Part shown: piece after piece, positions 8,190-17,585 of the stretch
How the letters are laid out: every line of letters begins with the position of its first letter
How positions within the stretch are numbered: the stretch's first letter is position 1
Source: Fertoeibacter niger
Lineage (GTDB): Bacteria > Pseudomonadota > Alphaproteobacteria > Rhodobacterales > Rhodobacteraceae
Reading direction: 5' to 3'
Length of the DNA stretch: 64,000 nt
Assembly (NCBI RefSeq): GCF_009380135.2
Contig: NZ_WHUT02000002.1
Location: forward strand, 124,001 to 188,000
Notes under the pieces: model-generated
What the model saw: the letters and a program-made list of their open reading frames with translations, nothing else
Databases searched by the model: none
What the model was told of the DNA's origin: nothing
Position numbers and translations under genes: made by a program

Positions 8190-10958
8190 TCAGCGGCCCA
8201 GCGACCACCAGCCCTTGCGTTTGGGTTTTGGCTCTTCGCTGGTTTCCGCCAGTTCCGGCTCTGCCGCCGGGGTCGGCGTTTCCGGTTCCGGCAGGGTGTC
8301 AACCGTTGCTTGGGGTGCATCGACTGCTTCGCCAAAAGCGGGCGCGGCGGCCTGCGGTTGGCTGGCAGGCTCCGGCATGGCCGCTTCGGCAGCCGCTGGC
8401 ATTGCCGCGTCAACTGGCGCAGGCGTTGCCGCTTCAACAGCCGCTGGCACAATGGCCGGGGCCGCAGTCTGAGGGTCTGCCGACGCGCTGACGGTGGTTT
8501 CCGCAGCATCCGCCCCCGCTTCGGCCACCACCGTCTTGGGTTTGCGGCTGCGCGAGCGCGGCTTGGGTTTTGCCGCAGGTTCTTCTGCCACAGCCGCCGG
8601 TTCAGGGGCCGCAGCCGCCTCGGCCTTGGGCTTGCGCGGGGCACGGGTGCGTTTGGGCTTTGCCGCAGGCGCGGCCTCTGCCTCGGCCGGGGCAGGTGCC
8701 ACGGTTTCAGCGGCTGCTTCGGCAACAGGCGCCGGATCAGCGCCGAAAGCCTCGGCCGCGTTTACCTCGGTTCCGTTTTCCTCGGTTCCGTTTTCTTCGT
8801 CAGCGCCGTCGTCGTCGCTGCCATCCTCGGCGCCGTCCTCGGTCGTGCCATCGGCACCGGCCAGATCGCCCGGGGCCGCACCCGGCTTGCGGCGGCGGCG
8901 GCGGCGGCGCTTCTTTTTCTGCCCGTTGCCCTCGGCTGCCGCAGGGGTCGCAACAGGTGCCGCCTCTTCGGCCTCGGCCACGTCTTCAGCCTCTTCGACC
9001 TCGTCGATGTCCTCCTCGACGAAATCATCCTCATCCTCGTCCACCGCAGCGCCCATCATCGAGGCATTGCCAGAGATCACCGACAATTGCGCTTCGGGCA
9101 CGTTGCGGATCGCGGTCTTGAACTTTTCGATACTGTAATCGGGGCTGACCAGCGACGGATCGGCCTCGATGCGCACCGACATGCCGTAACGCTGTTCGAT
9201 CAGCGCGATATGTTCGCGCTTCTGGTTCATCAGGAAGTTGACCACCGCGACCGGCGCGCGCAGCAGAACCTCTTTCGAGCGTTTGCGCGTGCCCTCTTCC
9301 TCCAGCGCGCGCAGGATGGTCAGCGCAAGACTGTCGTCCGAACGGATCAGGCCGGTGCCGTGGCAATGCGCGCAGGGCTGGGTGGTGCTTTCCAGCATGC
9401 CCGGGCGCAGCCGCTGGCGCGACATTTCCATCAGGCCAAAGCCCGAGATGCGGCCCACCTGAATGCGGGCGCGGTCGGTTTTCAGCTTGTCTTTCAGGCG
9501 CTTCTCGACAGCGGCGTTGTTTTTCCGCTCTTCCATGTCGATGAAGTCGATCACGATCAGACCGGCAAGGTCGCGCAGGCGCAGCTGGCGGGCCACCTCT
9601 TCGGCGGCCTCCAGGTTGGTTTTCAGCGCGGTATCCTCGATGGACCCTTCGCGGGTCGAACGGCCCGAGTTCACGTCGATCGCCACCAGCGCCTCGGTGA
9701 TGCCGATCACGATGTAACCACCGGATTTCAGCTGCACCGTTGGGTTGAACATGCCGCCCAGATAGCTTTCCACCTGATAGCGGGCGAACAGCGGCATCGG
9801 TTCATCATAGCGGATGACCTGCTTGGCATGCACCGGCATGATCATGCGCATGAAATCCTTGGCGGTGCGGTAGCCCGCCTCGCCTTCGACCAGCACTTCC
9901 TCGATCTCGCGGTTGTAAAGGTCGCGGATCGAGCGTTTGATCAGATCGCCCTCTTCATAGATCGGGGCGGGGGCAAAGGATTTCAGCGCCAGTTCGCGCA
10001 CCTGTTCCCACAGCCGCATCAGATATTCATAGTCGCGACGGATTTCCGGCTTGGTGCGCTTCGCGCCCGCCGTGCGGATGATCAGCCCTGCGCCTTCCGG
10101 GATCTCGATCTCGGATGCGATTTCCTTCAGCTTCTTGCGGTCGGCGGCCTGAGTGATCTTGCGGCTGATGCCGCCACCGCGCGAGGTGTTGGGCATCAGA
10201 ACGCAATAGCGCCCGGCAAGGCTGAGATAGGTCGTCAGCGCTGCACCCTTGTTGCCGCGTTCTTCCTTGACCACCTGCACCAGCATGATCTGGCGGACCT
10301 TGACCACCTCTTGAATCTTGTAGCGGCGGGCGCGGGGTTTGCGCGGGGCGCGGATTTCCTCGGCCACATCCTCTTCGGCGATGGATTCGATCTCGTCATC
10401 GGTTTCGGATGCGTGATCCATGGCGCGATAGGGTTTTTCCGGCTCGTCCTGGTCGGATGCGGGCTCGGCCTCGGCCTGCGGCGCGTCAAGGGCTGCGGCA
10501 AACAGGGCATCGGCCCCGGTTTCCTCGCCCAGATCCACCACATCCATGCCGGCCACGGCGCCGGTCTGCACCGCATCGCCCGAGGTCACAGCCTCGGCCC
10601 GCGCGTCATTGCGCGGCTCGGGGCGGGGTTTGCGGCGCGGGCGGTTGTCGTCTTCATCCTCGGCGCGGTTCAGCGCGCGCTCTTCCTCCAGCAGCGCCTT
10701 ACGGTCGGCCACCGGAATCTGGTAGTAGTCGGGATGAATCTCGGCAAAGGCCAGAAAGCCGTGCCGGTTGCCGCCGTAATCGACAAAGGCCGCCTGAAGC
10801 GATGGCTCGACCCGTGTTACCTTGGCGAGATAGATGTTCCCCGCAAGCTGGCGTTTGTTGACGGTTTCAAAATCGAATTCCTCAACCTTGTTTCCGTCGA
10901 CCACCACAACCCGAGTTTCCTCGGTATGGGTGGCATCAATAAGCATCTTCTTGACCAT
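8190..10958 (-). CDS. rne: Ribonuclease E
   Basis: Endoribonuclease that initiates mRNA decay and processes stable RNAs; core of the degradosome. It has 922 residues from ATG 10958 (MVKKMLIDATHTEE), the usual start; the frame stays open upstream but is not typical there. The N-terminal S1 domain (from about 36) is split by an acidic insertion at roughly 98-208. Catalytic Mg2+ residues are D428 (AIDVNSG) and D471 (IDFIDM). The zinc-link CAHCHGTG (C529, C532) marks the tetramer interface. The C-terminal third is low complexity, with an Arg-rich RNA-binding patch (KKKRRRRRRRK), EENGTE repeats and Ala/Pro/Glu/Lys-rich sequence, as expected for the disordered scaffold. A 5' leader of several hundred bases may mediate autoregulation. 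Confidence 0.96.
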   Translation of the reverse strand: MVKKMLIDATHTEETRVVVVDGNKVEEFDFETVNKRQLAGNIYLAKVTRVEPSLQAAFVDYGGNRHGFLAFAEIHPDYYQIPVADRKALLEEERALNRAEDEDDNRPRRKPRPEPRNDARAEAVTSGDAVQTGAVAGMDVVDLGEETGADALFAAALDAPQAEAEPASDQDEPEKPYRAMDHASETDDEIESIAEEDVAEEIRAPRKPRARRYKIQEVVKVRQIMLVQVVKEERGNKGAALTTYLSLAGRYCVLMPNTSRGGGISRKITQAADRKKLKEIASEIEIPEGAGLIIRTAGAKRTKPEIRRDYEYLMRLWEQVRELALKSFAPAPIYEEGDLIKRSIRDLYNREIEEVLVEGEAGYRTAKDFMRMIMPVHAKQVIRYDEPMPLFARYQVESYLGGMFNPTVQLKSGGYIVIGITEALVAIDVNSGRSTREGSIEDTALKTNLEAAEEVARQLRLRDLAGLIVIDFIDMEERKNNAAVEKRLKDKLKTDRARIQVGRISGFGLMEMSRQRLRPGMLESTTQPCAHCHGTGLIRSDDSLALTILRALEEEGTRKRSKEVLLRAPVAVVNFLMNQKREHIALIEQRYGMSVRIEADPSLVSPDYSIEKFKTAIRNVPEAQLSVISGNASMMGAAVDEDEDDFVEEDIDEVEEAEDVAEAEEAAPVATPAAAEGNGQKKKRRRRRRRKPGAAPGDLAGADGTTEDGAEDGSDDDGADEENGTEENGTEVNAAEAFGADPAPVAEAAAETVAPAPAEAEAAPAAKPKRTRAPRKPKAEAAAAPEPAAVAEEPAAKPKPRSRSRKPKTVVAEAGADAAETTVSASADPQTAAPAIVPAAVEAATPAPVDAAMPAAAEAAMPEPASQPQAAAPAFGEAVDAPQATVDTLPEPETPTPAAEPELAETSEEPKPKRKGWWSLGR

Positions 10959-11446
10959 TGTGTTCCATCGCACCCGGGCAGACGCGCCGCCACGGGGAAC
11001 ACCCCGGGTGGTCGGAACATCTGCGCGTGGTGGCTTGTTCGGGCGGCGCTGCGCATGGTGCAATGCCGTGCGGTGCCCCGAAGGCCCCTTTGGCATTGTT
11101 CTGTCATTCCTGCGCGGCGCATCGCGGTTCTATCCCGGGCACCCTGCGGCACCCAACTTAAAAGCCCGTTCCGTCAATGACTTGGCGGGCAAACTGGTGG
11201 CCTTGCGGCCTTACGTCCTGCACGGTGCAGCGCGTTCGGGGCCGTAGCCCGGTCGGCGCGCAAGGCAGCGAAACTGATGCGCGGTGAAGTGTCACAGATA
11301 TGACATACCGCGTATGTGAACATTAGCGGCAGGGCCGGGCAAAAGACAATGGCCTATTTTTCCCGTGGCCCCGCACCCAGACCCGCACCCAGACATGCAG
11401 CCGGGGCCCACAGCCGGACCGGCGCGCGGTGCCGGGCGGTGCGGGC
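10959..11446. other. Divergent leader region between rne and ssrA
   Basis: No gene can be supported here. On the minus strand this is the rne upstream region, where long 5' leaders used for RNase E autoregulation are known in other bacteria. I could not identify a convincing rne promoter. The plus side leads into the ssrA promoter. Short open frames occur but lack ribosome-binding sites and conserved-looking sequence. Confidence 0.4.
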
Positions 11447-11475
11447 TTGCGCGCGCCGCATCCCGCGCCTATATT
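11447..11475 (+). promoter_or_regulatory. Probable sigma-70 promoter of ssrA
   Basis: TTGCGC (11447-11452), a 17-base spacer and TATATT (11470-11475) form a good housekeeping promoter. Predicted transcription starts about 11482, just before the acceptor piece of the tmRNA. Confidence 0.6.
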
Positions 11476-11481
11476 CGGAAT

Positions 11482-11800
11482 GTTCCGGTTCGCCGGGACT
11501 ATGGCGATAAACGCACCCGTAATACGCGGATCGGACCCGGGGGCGGTACCCGGCGGCTCCACCAACACACTCCCGCATTGGGGATGGAGGGGGCCGAAAC
11601 AGGATCGACGAACGTCTAAAGGGGCCAGCTTTTGCTCGGTGAGGTACCACCGTTATCGGTCCGAAATGTACAGTTGCCAATGACAACCGTGCTCCGGCAA
11701 TGGCTCTGGCAGCGTAAGCTGTTCGAGTCGCCGAAACTAAGTCCTTGCGCTTAGCAGCGTAAGGCGGGGTTCGCAGGCACCTGGCAACAGAAGCCTGCAC
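11482..11800 (+). ncRNA. ssrA: Transfer-messenger RNA, permuted two-piece form
   Basis: Rescues stalled ribosomes and tags the nascent chain. The gene is circularly permuted, as in alphaproteobacteria. The acceptor piece comes first and ends CGGCTCC-ACCA (11554-11564); after a short intervening segment the coding piece starts GGGGCCG (11590-11596). These two form a 7-bp acceptor stem with a G3-U70 wobble, the alanine identity element. The tag frame 11676-11717 encodes ANDNRAPAMALAA and a TAA stop. A GCAGGC...GCCTGC hairpin lies near the 3' end. The outer ends (about 11482 and 11800) are estimated; the stem and tag are exact. Confidence 0.93.
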
Positions 11801-11906
11801 TTTGCCTCACATAACCGCTTTGAAGCCCTCCCGCGCCGCGAGTTTTTTCCGGAAAAATTTGCAGGATACGTCGCAGGATTCCGGGCCACCATTTCCGCTT
11901 GCTCTG

Positions 11907-12584
11907 ATGCCGCGCCCGCCGCACCCTGCATGGATGCTGCGCATTCTTGCCCTTTGCCTGTGCCTCAGCCCCGCCGCGCGGGCCTGCGAGACGGCTTTGC
12001 TGCTGGCCATCGACGTGTCGGGGTCGATCGATGCGGGCGAATATGCCTTGCAGGTGCAGGGGCTGGCGGCGGCGCTTGAGGATGCCGCCGTGGCCGAGGT
12101 GCTGGTGCAGGGGCAGGTTGCGCTGGCCGTGGTGCAATGGTCGGGTGTGGGCGCACAGGCGCTGGTGCTGCCCTGGCGGCGGATGCTGTCTGGCGGCGAC
12201 GTGGCGGGCATGGCGGCGGATGCGCGCGCCCTGCCCCGCGCCTTTGCCGCGTCGGATACCGCGGTGGGTGAAGCGGTCAGCTTTGCAGCCGCGCAGTTCG
12301 CCGCCGTGCCCGATTGCGCGCGCCGCATCATCGACATATCGGGCGACGGGCCGGAAAACGCGGGCTTCACCGTGGGCCGTGCGCGGCAGGCGGCGCAGGC
12401 GGCAGGCATCACCATCAACGCAATTGCCATCGAGGACATGGGCCTATCCGCCCCGATCAGCGCGTTCTACCGGCGGCATGTGATCACACGCGACGGCTTT
12501 GTGATGATCGCGCGGGGCTTGGGCGACTACCCCCGCGCGATCCGCGAGAAACTGCTGCGCGAGCTGGCGAAGGTCACGGGGTGA
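11907..12584 (+). CDS. DUF1194 / von Willebrand A-like secreted protein
   Basis: About 225 residues. After an N-terminal hydrophobic segment (LRILALCLCLSPAARA, a likely signal peptide) comes a VWA-like fold: LLLAIDVSGSIDAGEY has the DxSxS metal-ion-dependent adhesion motif, and RIIDISGDGPENAG follows later. This matches the alphaproteobacterial DUF1194 family, whose function is unknown. The start is uncertain: ATG 11907 or ATG 11934 (directly at the signal peptide); the frame opens at 11802 but would overlap the tmRNA end. The stretch 11842-11860 holds a TTTTTTCCGGAAAAA palindrome just before it. Confidence 0.75.
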   Translation: MPRPPHPAWMLRILALCLCLSPAARACETALLLAIDVSGSIDAGEYALQVQGLAAALEDAAVAEVLVQGQVALAVVQWSGVGAQALVLPWRRMLSGGDVAGMAADARALPRAFAASDTAVGEAVSFAAAQFAAVPDCARRIIDISGDGPENAGFTVGRARQAAQAAGITINAIAIEDMGLSAPISAFYRRHVITRDGFVMIARGLGDYPRAIREKLLRELAKVTG

Positions 12585-12677
12585 CGGTGCGGGCGCACGT
12601 CACACTTCTGTCGCAGTATTGTGCGACTGGCTGCTGCCCCGCCGCAAGGCAATCCCCACCAAAGGAGACCGCGCAGC

Positions 12678-13937
12678 ATGCCCGCTTCGTTGGCTGACCT
12701 GACCCGTATCTTTGGCCGCATCGGCCTGTTGTCCTTTGGCGGGCCGGCGGCGCAGATTGCCATGATGCACCGCGAACTGGTGGACGAACGCCGCTGGCTG
12801 ACCGAGGCCGAGTATCTGCGTGGTCTTTCGTTCTGCATGATGCTGCCGGGGCCGGAGGCGATGCAACTGGCCACCTGGGCGGGGTGGAAACAGCGCGGGC
12901 TGGCGGGCGGGCTGATTGCCGGGGGGCTGTTCGTGCTGCCGGGCGCGCTGGTGGTGTTGGCGCTGGCCATGGTTTACGCCAGCTTTGGCACGCTGCCGCT
13001 GGTGCAGGCGCTGTTTCTTGGCGTGCAGGCGGCGGTGGTGGTGGTGGTGGTGGAGGCGCTGCTGCGCGTGGCGAAACGCGCGCTGAAGGGGCGCATGCAC
13101 TGGGCAATTGCCGTTCTGGCCTTTGCGGGGCTGTTCCTGTTCAACCTGCCCTTTCCGGTGATCATCCTTGCGGCCGGTCTCTGGGGGGCACTGGCCCTGC
13201 CCCGCGCCGCTGCCCCGGCGGATTTGCCCCCGCCGCCTGCGGGCATGGTCGCCGCCACCCTGCGCACCGCGCTGGTCTGGGCGGCCATCTGGCTGCTGCC
13301 ACTGGGCCTGCTGGCGCTGGCCGAGGGTGGTATTCTGACGGATATCGGGGTGTTCTTCTCGCAACTGGCGGTGGTGACATTCGGCGGGGCCTATGCGGTG
13401 CTGGCATGGATGACGCAGGCGGTGGTGCAGGACAAGGGCTGGCTGACGCTGCCGCAGATGATCGACGGTCTGGGGCTGGCCGAGACCACGCCGGGGCCGC
13501 TGATCCTGGTGACGGAATTCGTGGGCTATCTGGCCGCGCACCGCGAGGGTGGCATCCTTTACGGCATCGCCGGGGCGCTGGTGACGCTGTGGGTTACATT
13601 CGTGCCCTGTTTCCTGTGGATCTTTGCCGGAGCGCCCTGGATCGACCGGCTGGCCGCGGCACCGCGCCTGTCGGCGGCTCTGGCGGGCATCACGGCGGCG
13701 GTGGTGGGGGTGATCGCCAATCTGGCGCTGTGGTTCACGCTGCATGTGCTGTTTGACACGGTCGAAAGCCTGACCCTTGGCCCGCTGCGGCTGGTCGCCC
13801 CGGTCTGGGCCAGCCTCGATGCGCTGGCGCTGGCGCTGGCGCTGGCGGCGGGGGTGATGTTGCTGCGGTTGCACATCAACCTGCCGCTGGTGCTGGCGGT
13901 TTGCGCGCTGGCCTCTGCCGGGCTGGGTCTGATCTGA
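12678..13937 (+). CDS. chrA: Chromate transporter, two-domain form
   Basis: CHR-family inner-membrane protein (419 residues), proposed to export chromate in exchange for protons. The long form shows two homologous halves, each starting with a conserved glycine motif: LLSFGGPAAQIAMM near residue 17 and VVTFGGAYAVLAWM in the second half, followed by LPGPEA and TTPGPL. About ten to twelve hydrophobic segments are visible. AAAGGAGA lies about eleven bases before ATG 12678; the longer frame to 12621 lacks a site. Many ChrA homologues have not been shown to move chromate, so the substrate is inferred. Confidence 0.9.
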   Translation: MPASLADLTRIFGRIGLLSFGGPAAQIAMMHRELVDERRWLTEAEYLRGLSFCMMLPGPEAMQLATWAGWKQRGLAGGLIAGGLFVLPGALVVLALAMVYASFGTLPLVQALFLGVQAAVVVVVVEALLRVAKRALKGRMHWAIAVLAFAGLFLFNLPFPVIILAAGLWGALALPRAAAPADLPPPPAGMVAATLRTALVWAAIWLLPLGLLALAEGGILTDIGVFFSQLAVVTFGGAYAVLAWMTQAVVQDKGWLTLPQMIDGLGLAETTPGPLILVTEFVGYLAAHREGGILYGIAGALVTLWVTFVPCFLWIFAGAPWIDRLAAAPRLSAALAGITAAVVGVIANLALWFTLHVLFDTVESLTLGPLRLVAPVWASLDALALALALAAGVMLLRLHINLPLVLAVCALASAGLGLI

Positions 13938-14032
13938 TCCGAACCCCGGTGCCCGGCGGAAAAACCGGGCCTCCGCCCCTTCCTTTCGGAGACGAATCCC
14001 CTATGCTGGCCGCAATGCAGAAAGGATCCGGC

Positions 14033-14485
14033 ATGGCGCGTTCGATCGACTACGGCAACCTGATGCACCGCGCGATGCGGGGCCTGATCCAGACCGTGCT
14101 GACCGACGTTGCTCATAACGGCCTGCCCGGCGCGCACCATTTCTTCATCACCTTTGACACGCAGCACCCCGATGTGGCCATCGCTGACTGGCTGCGCGCG
14201 CGCTATCCCACGGAGATGACCGTGGTGATACAGCACTGGTTCGAAAACCTGAACGTCACGGACGAGGGCTTCACCGTGACGCTGAATTTCGGCAACCAGC
14301 CCGAGCCTCTGGTGATCCCCTTCGATTCCGTGCGCACCTTTGTCGATCCCTCGGTGGAATTCGGGCTGCGGTTCGAAACCCATGACGAAGATGACGACGA
14401 TGAGGAAGACGATGAAGACGGTGGCGATGACGAACCGCCGCAGCACGATGCCCAGATCGTGAGCTTGGACAAGTTCCGCAAGTAA
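14033..14485 (+). CDS. sspB: SspB-family ClpXP adaptor
   Basis: Delivers ssrA-tagged and other substrates to the ClpXP protease. The 150-residue protein matches alphaproteobacterial SspB: a conserved N-terminal domain (SIDYGNLMHRAMRGLI, HHFFITFDT, FGNQPEPLVIPFDSV), an acidic low-complexity linker (EDDDDEEDDEDGGDDE), and a C-terminal tail ending IVSLDKFRK, which corresponds to the ClpX-docking module. AAAGGA sits nine bases before ATG 14033. The tmRNA that makes its substrates is 2.3 kb upstream. Confidence 0.9.
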   Translation: MARSIDYGNLMHRAMRGLIQTVLTDVAHNGLPGAHHFFITFDTQHPDVAIADWLRARYPTEMTVVIQHWFENLNVTDEGFTVTLNFGNQPEPLVIPFDSVRTFVDPSVEFGLRFETHDEDDDDEEDDEDGGDDEPPQHDAQIVSLDKFRK

Positions 14486-14717
14486 CCTGCGCGGGCCCTC
14501 TGCCCCTGTCTGGCCACCCCGCCGTGCATCAGCCGCCATCTATCGCCTGCCGCGAAAGCGGGCAGCATTGCCTTGAGCTGCTTTCGCGCCGACCGATCAC
14601 GCGGGCACTGGCACAGCCGTGATTGTCGCAGACTTGTAACAGGCGGCTGCTATCGCCACCTCACGCAGGGTTCCCAGACGGCAACCTTCCTGTCACACCG
14701 TTTCAGAAGGATCACCG

Positions 14718-15278
14718 ATGCCCTCCGATCTTGCCCTGTTCGTGAAACAACTGCTGCGCCGACCGCATGAGGTTGTGGCGCTGGCCCCTTCTTCCGCCGA
14801 ACTCGCGCGGGCCATGGCCGCAGGTGTGGGACCGGAAACGGGCCGCGTGGTGGAATTCGGCGCAGGCACCGGCAAGATCACCCGCGCGATCCTTGACCGT
14901 GGCCTGCCGCCCGAAAACCTGACCCTGTTCGAGATGAACCCCGATTTCGTGGCCCGCCTTCGCCAGTCCTTTCCCGGCGTGACCGTGCACCAGACCGGCG
15001 CGCAGGATGTGGCCGCATTCTGCCCGGCGGGCGTGGATGCGGTGATCTCGGGCCTGCCGCTTCTGTCGATGCAGAACGACACGCAACGCGCGATCGTGGG
15101 CGGCGCCTTTGCCGTGCTGCGCGAGGGTGGCAGCTATACCCAGTTCACCTATGGCCCGCGTCCGCCGATGGCCGAGGCCGTGCAGCGCGAACTGGGGTTG
15201 CTGGCACTGAAGGGTCCGAAGGTCTGGAACAACCTGCCACCGGCCCGGGTCTATACCTTCACGCGCGCGCTGACCTGA
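14718..15278 (+). CDS. PmtA-like phospholipid N-methyltransferase
   Basis: Class I SAM-dependent methyltransferase of 186 residues. Motif I is [16 protein letters not shown], motif II region [10 protein letters not shown], and LPLLSMQ and [11 protein letters not shown] resemble the Rhodobacter-type phosphatidylethanolamine N-methyltransferase family that makes phosphatidylcholine. A start at ATG 14718 is supported by AGAAGGA upstream. The rRNA dimethyltransferase fold is similar, so the substrate is not certain. The preceding 230 bases (14486-14717) show no gene I can support. Confidence 0.75.
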   Translation: MPSDLALFVKQLLRRPHEVVALAPSSAELARAMAAGVGPETGRVVEFGAGTGKITRAILDRGLPPENLTLFEMNPDFVARLRQSFPGVTVHQTGAQDVAAFCPAGVDAVISGLPLLSMQNDTQRAIVGGAFAVLREGGSYTQFTYGPRPPMAEAVQRELGLLALKGPKVWNNLPPARVYTFTRALT

Positions 15279-15376
15279 ACGCCCTTCCGTATGCAACGGC
15301 ATACCGATTGATTTTCCAGCCCCGCCGCCCTATCAACGCCCCGACGCTTGACGCGACCCAAACGGAGGCTGGCACC

Positions 15377-16771
15377 ATGACTTCAACGCGCACCGAGACC
15401 GACAGCTTTGGCCCGCTGGAGGTGCCCGCCGACAAATACTGGGGCGCGCAGACGCAACGCTCGATCCTGAACTTTCCCATCGGCTGGGAAAAGCAGCCCG
15501 TCGCCATCATCCGCGCGCTGGGTGTGATAAAAAAGGCCTGCGCCGAGGCCAACATGGATCAGGGCGACATTCCGGTGGAACTGGGCAATGCCATTGCCGT
15601 CGCCGCGCAAGAGGTGATCGACGGGCGCTTTGACGACAATTTCCCGCTGGTCGTGTGGCAGACCGGGTCGGGCACCCAATCCAACATGAACGCCAACGAG
15701 GTGATCTCGAACCGCGCGATTGAGATGATGGGCGGGGTTATGGGGTCGAAAAAACCCGTCCACCCCAATGACCATGTGAACATGGGGCAGTCGTCGAACG
15801 ACACGTTTCCCACCGCCATGCATGTGGCCATCGGCATGATGGCGCGCGACACGCTGCTGCCCGGTCTGGAAAAGCTGCATGCGGCGCTGGCGGCCAAATC
15901 GGAAGAATTCAAGCATATCATCAAGATCGGCCGCACCCATACGCAGGATGCCACGCCATTGACACTGGGGCAGGAATTCGGCGGCTATGCGCATCAGGTG
16001 GCGCAGGGCATCATGCGGGTGAAAAAGGTGCTGCCCGAGATTTATGAACTGGCACAGGGCGGCACCGCCGTGGGCACCGGGCTGAACACCCGTGTCGGCT
16101 GGGATACCCGCGTGGCGGCCCGCATTGCCGACATCACCGGCCTGCCCTTTGTCACCGCGCCCAACAAGTTCGAGGCGCTGGCGGCGCATGACGCGATGGT
16201 GATGTTTTCCGGCGCGCTGAAAACCGTGGCGGTATCGCTGTTCAAGATCGCCAATGACATGCGGCTGCTGGGCTCTGGCCCCCGGTCGGGCCTTGGTGAA
16301 TTGATCCTGCCGGAGAATGAGCCCGGGTCGTCGATCATGCCGGGCAAGGTGAACCCCACACAGGCCGAGGCGCTGACCATGGTCTGCGCGCAGGTGATGG
16401 GCAATGACGCCGCCGTTGGCTTTGCCGGTTCGCAGGGGCATTTCGAGCTGAACGTCTACAACCCGATGATGTCCTACAACGTGTTGCAAAGCATGCAGCT
16501 TCTGGGCGATGCGGCGGGGTCTTTCACCGACAACATGGTGGTGGGCACGCAGGCCAACATCGCCCGCATCGACAAGCTGATGAAGGAATCGCTGATGCTG
16601 GTGACGGCGCTGGCCCCCACCATCGGCTATGATGCGGCGACCAAGGTGGCAAAGACGGCGCACAAGAACGGCACGACGCTGCGCGAAGAGGCGATTGCGC
16701 TGGGCTATGTGGACGGCGAAACCTTTGACCGCGTGGTGCGCCCCGAAGACATGATCGGCCCCAAGGGCTGA
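15377..16771 (+). CDS. fumC: Fumarate hydratase, class II
   Basis: Interconverts fumarate and malate in the TCA cycle; iron-independent, homotetrameric. It has 464 residues. The superfamily signature [13 protein letters not shown] is present, plus [18 protein letters not shown] with the catalytic His and [18 protein letters not shown] lies eight bases before ATG 15377. Downstream the stop TGA shares a base with the ATG of the DUF4169 gene, so they are cotranscribed. Confidence 0.97.
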   Translation: MTSTRTETDSFGPLEVPADKYWGAQTQRSILNFPIGWEKQPVAIIRALGVIKKACAEANMDQGDIPVELGNAIAVAAQEVIDGRFDDNFPLVVWQTGSGTQSNMNANEVISNRAIEMMGGVMGSKKPVHPNDHVNMGQSSNDTFPTAMHVAIGMMARDTLLPGLEKLHAALAAKSEEFKHIIKIGRTHTQDATPLTLGQEFGGYAHQVAQGIMRVKKVLPEIYELAQGGTAVGTGLNTRVGWDTRVAARIADITGLPFVTAPNKFEALAAHDAMVMFSGALKTVAVSLFKIANDMRLLGSGPRSGLGELILPENEPGSSIMPGKVNPTQAEALTMVCAQVMGNDAAVGFAGSQGHFELNVYNPMMSYNVLQSMQLLGDAAGSFTDNMVVGTQANIARIDKLMKESLMLVTALAPTIGYDAATKVAKTAHKNGTTLREEAIALGYVDGETFDRVVRPEDMIGPKG

Positions 16772-16965
16772 TGGCCGAACTGGTCAACCTGCGCGCGGTG
16801 CGAAAGGCGAAGGCCCGAGACGTCAAGCGCGCGCAGGGCGATGAAAACGCGGTGAAATTCGGGCGCACCAAGGCACAGCGCATGGCAGAAGGGGCTGAGG
16901 CCGCAAAGGCCCGCACCATGCTTGACGGGCACAGGCGCGAGGCGGACCCGCCGGATCAGGATTAA
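16771..16965 (+). CDS. DUF4169 family protein
   Basis: Highly charged 64-residue protein ([17 protein letters not shown]..., Lys/Arg/Ala-rich) of the alphaproteobacterial DUF4169 family, function unknown. It overlaps the fumC stop by one base. The order fumC - DUF4169 - ribbon-helix-helix is familiar in Rhodobacteraceae, here interrupted by one small gene. Confidence 0.8.
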   Translation: MAELVNLRAVRKAKARDVKRAQGDENAVKFGRTKAQRMAEGAEAAKARTMLDGHRREADPPDQD

Positions 16966-17012
16966 CCTTGAATTAACCGCGCCGATGCAGTCTGGGGCGA
17001 GGAGGATGTGTC

Positions 17013-17243
17013 ATGAAACACGCGCCCTTGCCCGTCACGCCCCAGCAATGGCTGCATCAGATGTTCACCTCGCAGGCCGCAACCGAGGGCGGCGTCGTGC
17101 GGCGGAAGGTTTCTGATGTGGAGCGTCTTGTCGGGCGCGACGCCTTCTTGCAGGTCATGCGCAACCGTGGCTTTCGCGTGGTTGAAAATGCAGGGCATTT
17201 CGTGGTGTTCTGCAACGCCGAACCGCTGCATCTGCGCCTGTGA
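17013..17243 (+). CDS. Small conserved hypothetical protein
   Basis: 76 residues; GAGGAGG lies seven bases before ATG 17013, so it is probably translated. Features: WLHQMFTSQAATEGGVVRRKVSDVERLVGR, then FLQVMRNRGFRVVENAGHFVVFCN, suggesting a small alpha/beta fold with no catalytic motif. I recall similar small proteins in Rhodobacteraceae sometimes labelled phosphoribosylanthranilate isomerase, which this is far too short to be. Function unknown. Confidence 0.65.
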   Translation: MKHAPLPVTPQQWLHQMFTSQAATEGGVVRRKVSDVERLVGRDAFLQVMRNRGFRVVENAGHFVVFCNAEPLHLRL

Positions 17244-17255
17244 CTGTGCCGCTGG

Positions 17256-17303
17256 CAAATTTCCTTCTGAGGAAATTTGTCAAAATCCTTGTTCAAGGAT
17301 TTT
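17256..17303. repeat. Tandem pair of A/T-rich palindromes
   Basis: Two adjacent perfect hairpins: CAAATTTCCT/AGGAAATTTG (17256-17279) and AAAATCCTT/AAGGATTTT (17282-17303). A second pair of the same design lies at 23525-23572. They are unlike the surrounding GC-rich DNA. A transcriptional stop or a REP-like element are both possible. Confidence 0.6.
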
Positions 17304-17333
17304 ATGGCGTGCTGTGCGAGGCTATGAAGCACC

Positions 17334-17585
17334 ATGAGCAGCCGCCCCGTCAAACATTCCCTCACCCTGCGCGGGCACCGCACCTCGGTGTCGCTGGAGC
17401 AGGCGTTCTGGCAGGCGTTCCGCGCCATTGCCGAGGCGCGCGGCATTGGGCTGAACGCGCTGGCAGCGGAAATCGACGAGGGGCGCGAGGGCGATGTGGG
17501 GCTTGCATCGGCCATCCGGGTGCATGTGCTGCGCCATTATCAGGGCGCAGCACAGAACGCGGAAACGGAGCGTCAGAAGAAATAG
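17334..17585 (+). CDS. Ribbon-helix-helix domain protein
   Basis: 83 residues with a ribbon-helix-helix DNA-binding fold: the strand KHSLTLRGHRTSVSLE, then helices WQAFRAIAEARGIGLNALAAEID and SAIRVHVLRHYQ. It belongs to the RHH_4 type seen near fumC in alphaproteobacteria. Its target genes are unknown. It converges on and overlaps the 3' end of the PHP gene by 13 bases. Confidence 0.75.
   Translation: MSSRPVKHSLTLRGHRTSVSLEQAFWQAFRAIAEARGIGLNALAAEIDEGREGDVGLASAIRVHVLRHYQGAAQNAETERQKK

Noticed and set aside
8760-8800. Short direct repeats in the rne C-terminus (EENGTE)
   Set aside because: Low-complexity drift in a disordered region; no wider repeat family.
8310-11180. Long open frame (about 950 codons) on the plus strand opposite rne
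   Set aside because: High GC and strong codon bias leave the antisense frame open. It has no domain-like sequence and the rne product is unmistakable.
13033-13065. Run of GTG repeats in chrA, and GCGCTG repeats near its end
   Set aside because: They encode Val/Leu/Ala in membrane helices; no sign of phase-variable disruption.
14388-14440. Acidic repeat-like stretch in sspB
   Set aside because: It is the normal flexible linker between the SspB domain and the ClpX-binding tail.
14573-14717. Short open frame between sspB and the methyltransferase
   Set aside because: No ribosome-binding site, Cys/Arg/His-rich shadow composition, and it runs into the methyltransferase start.
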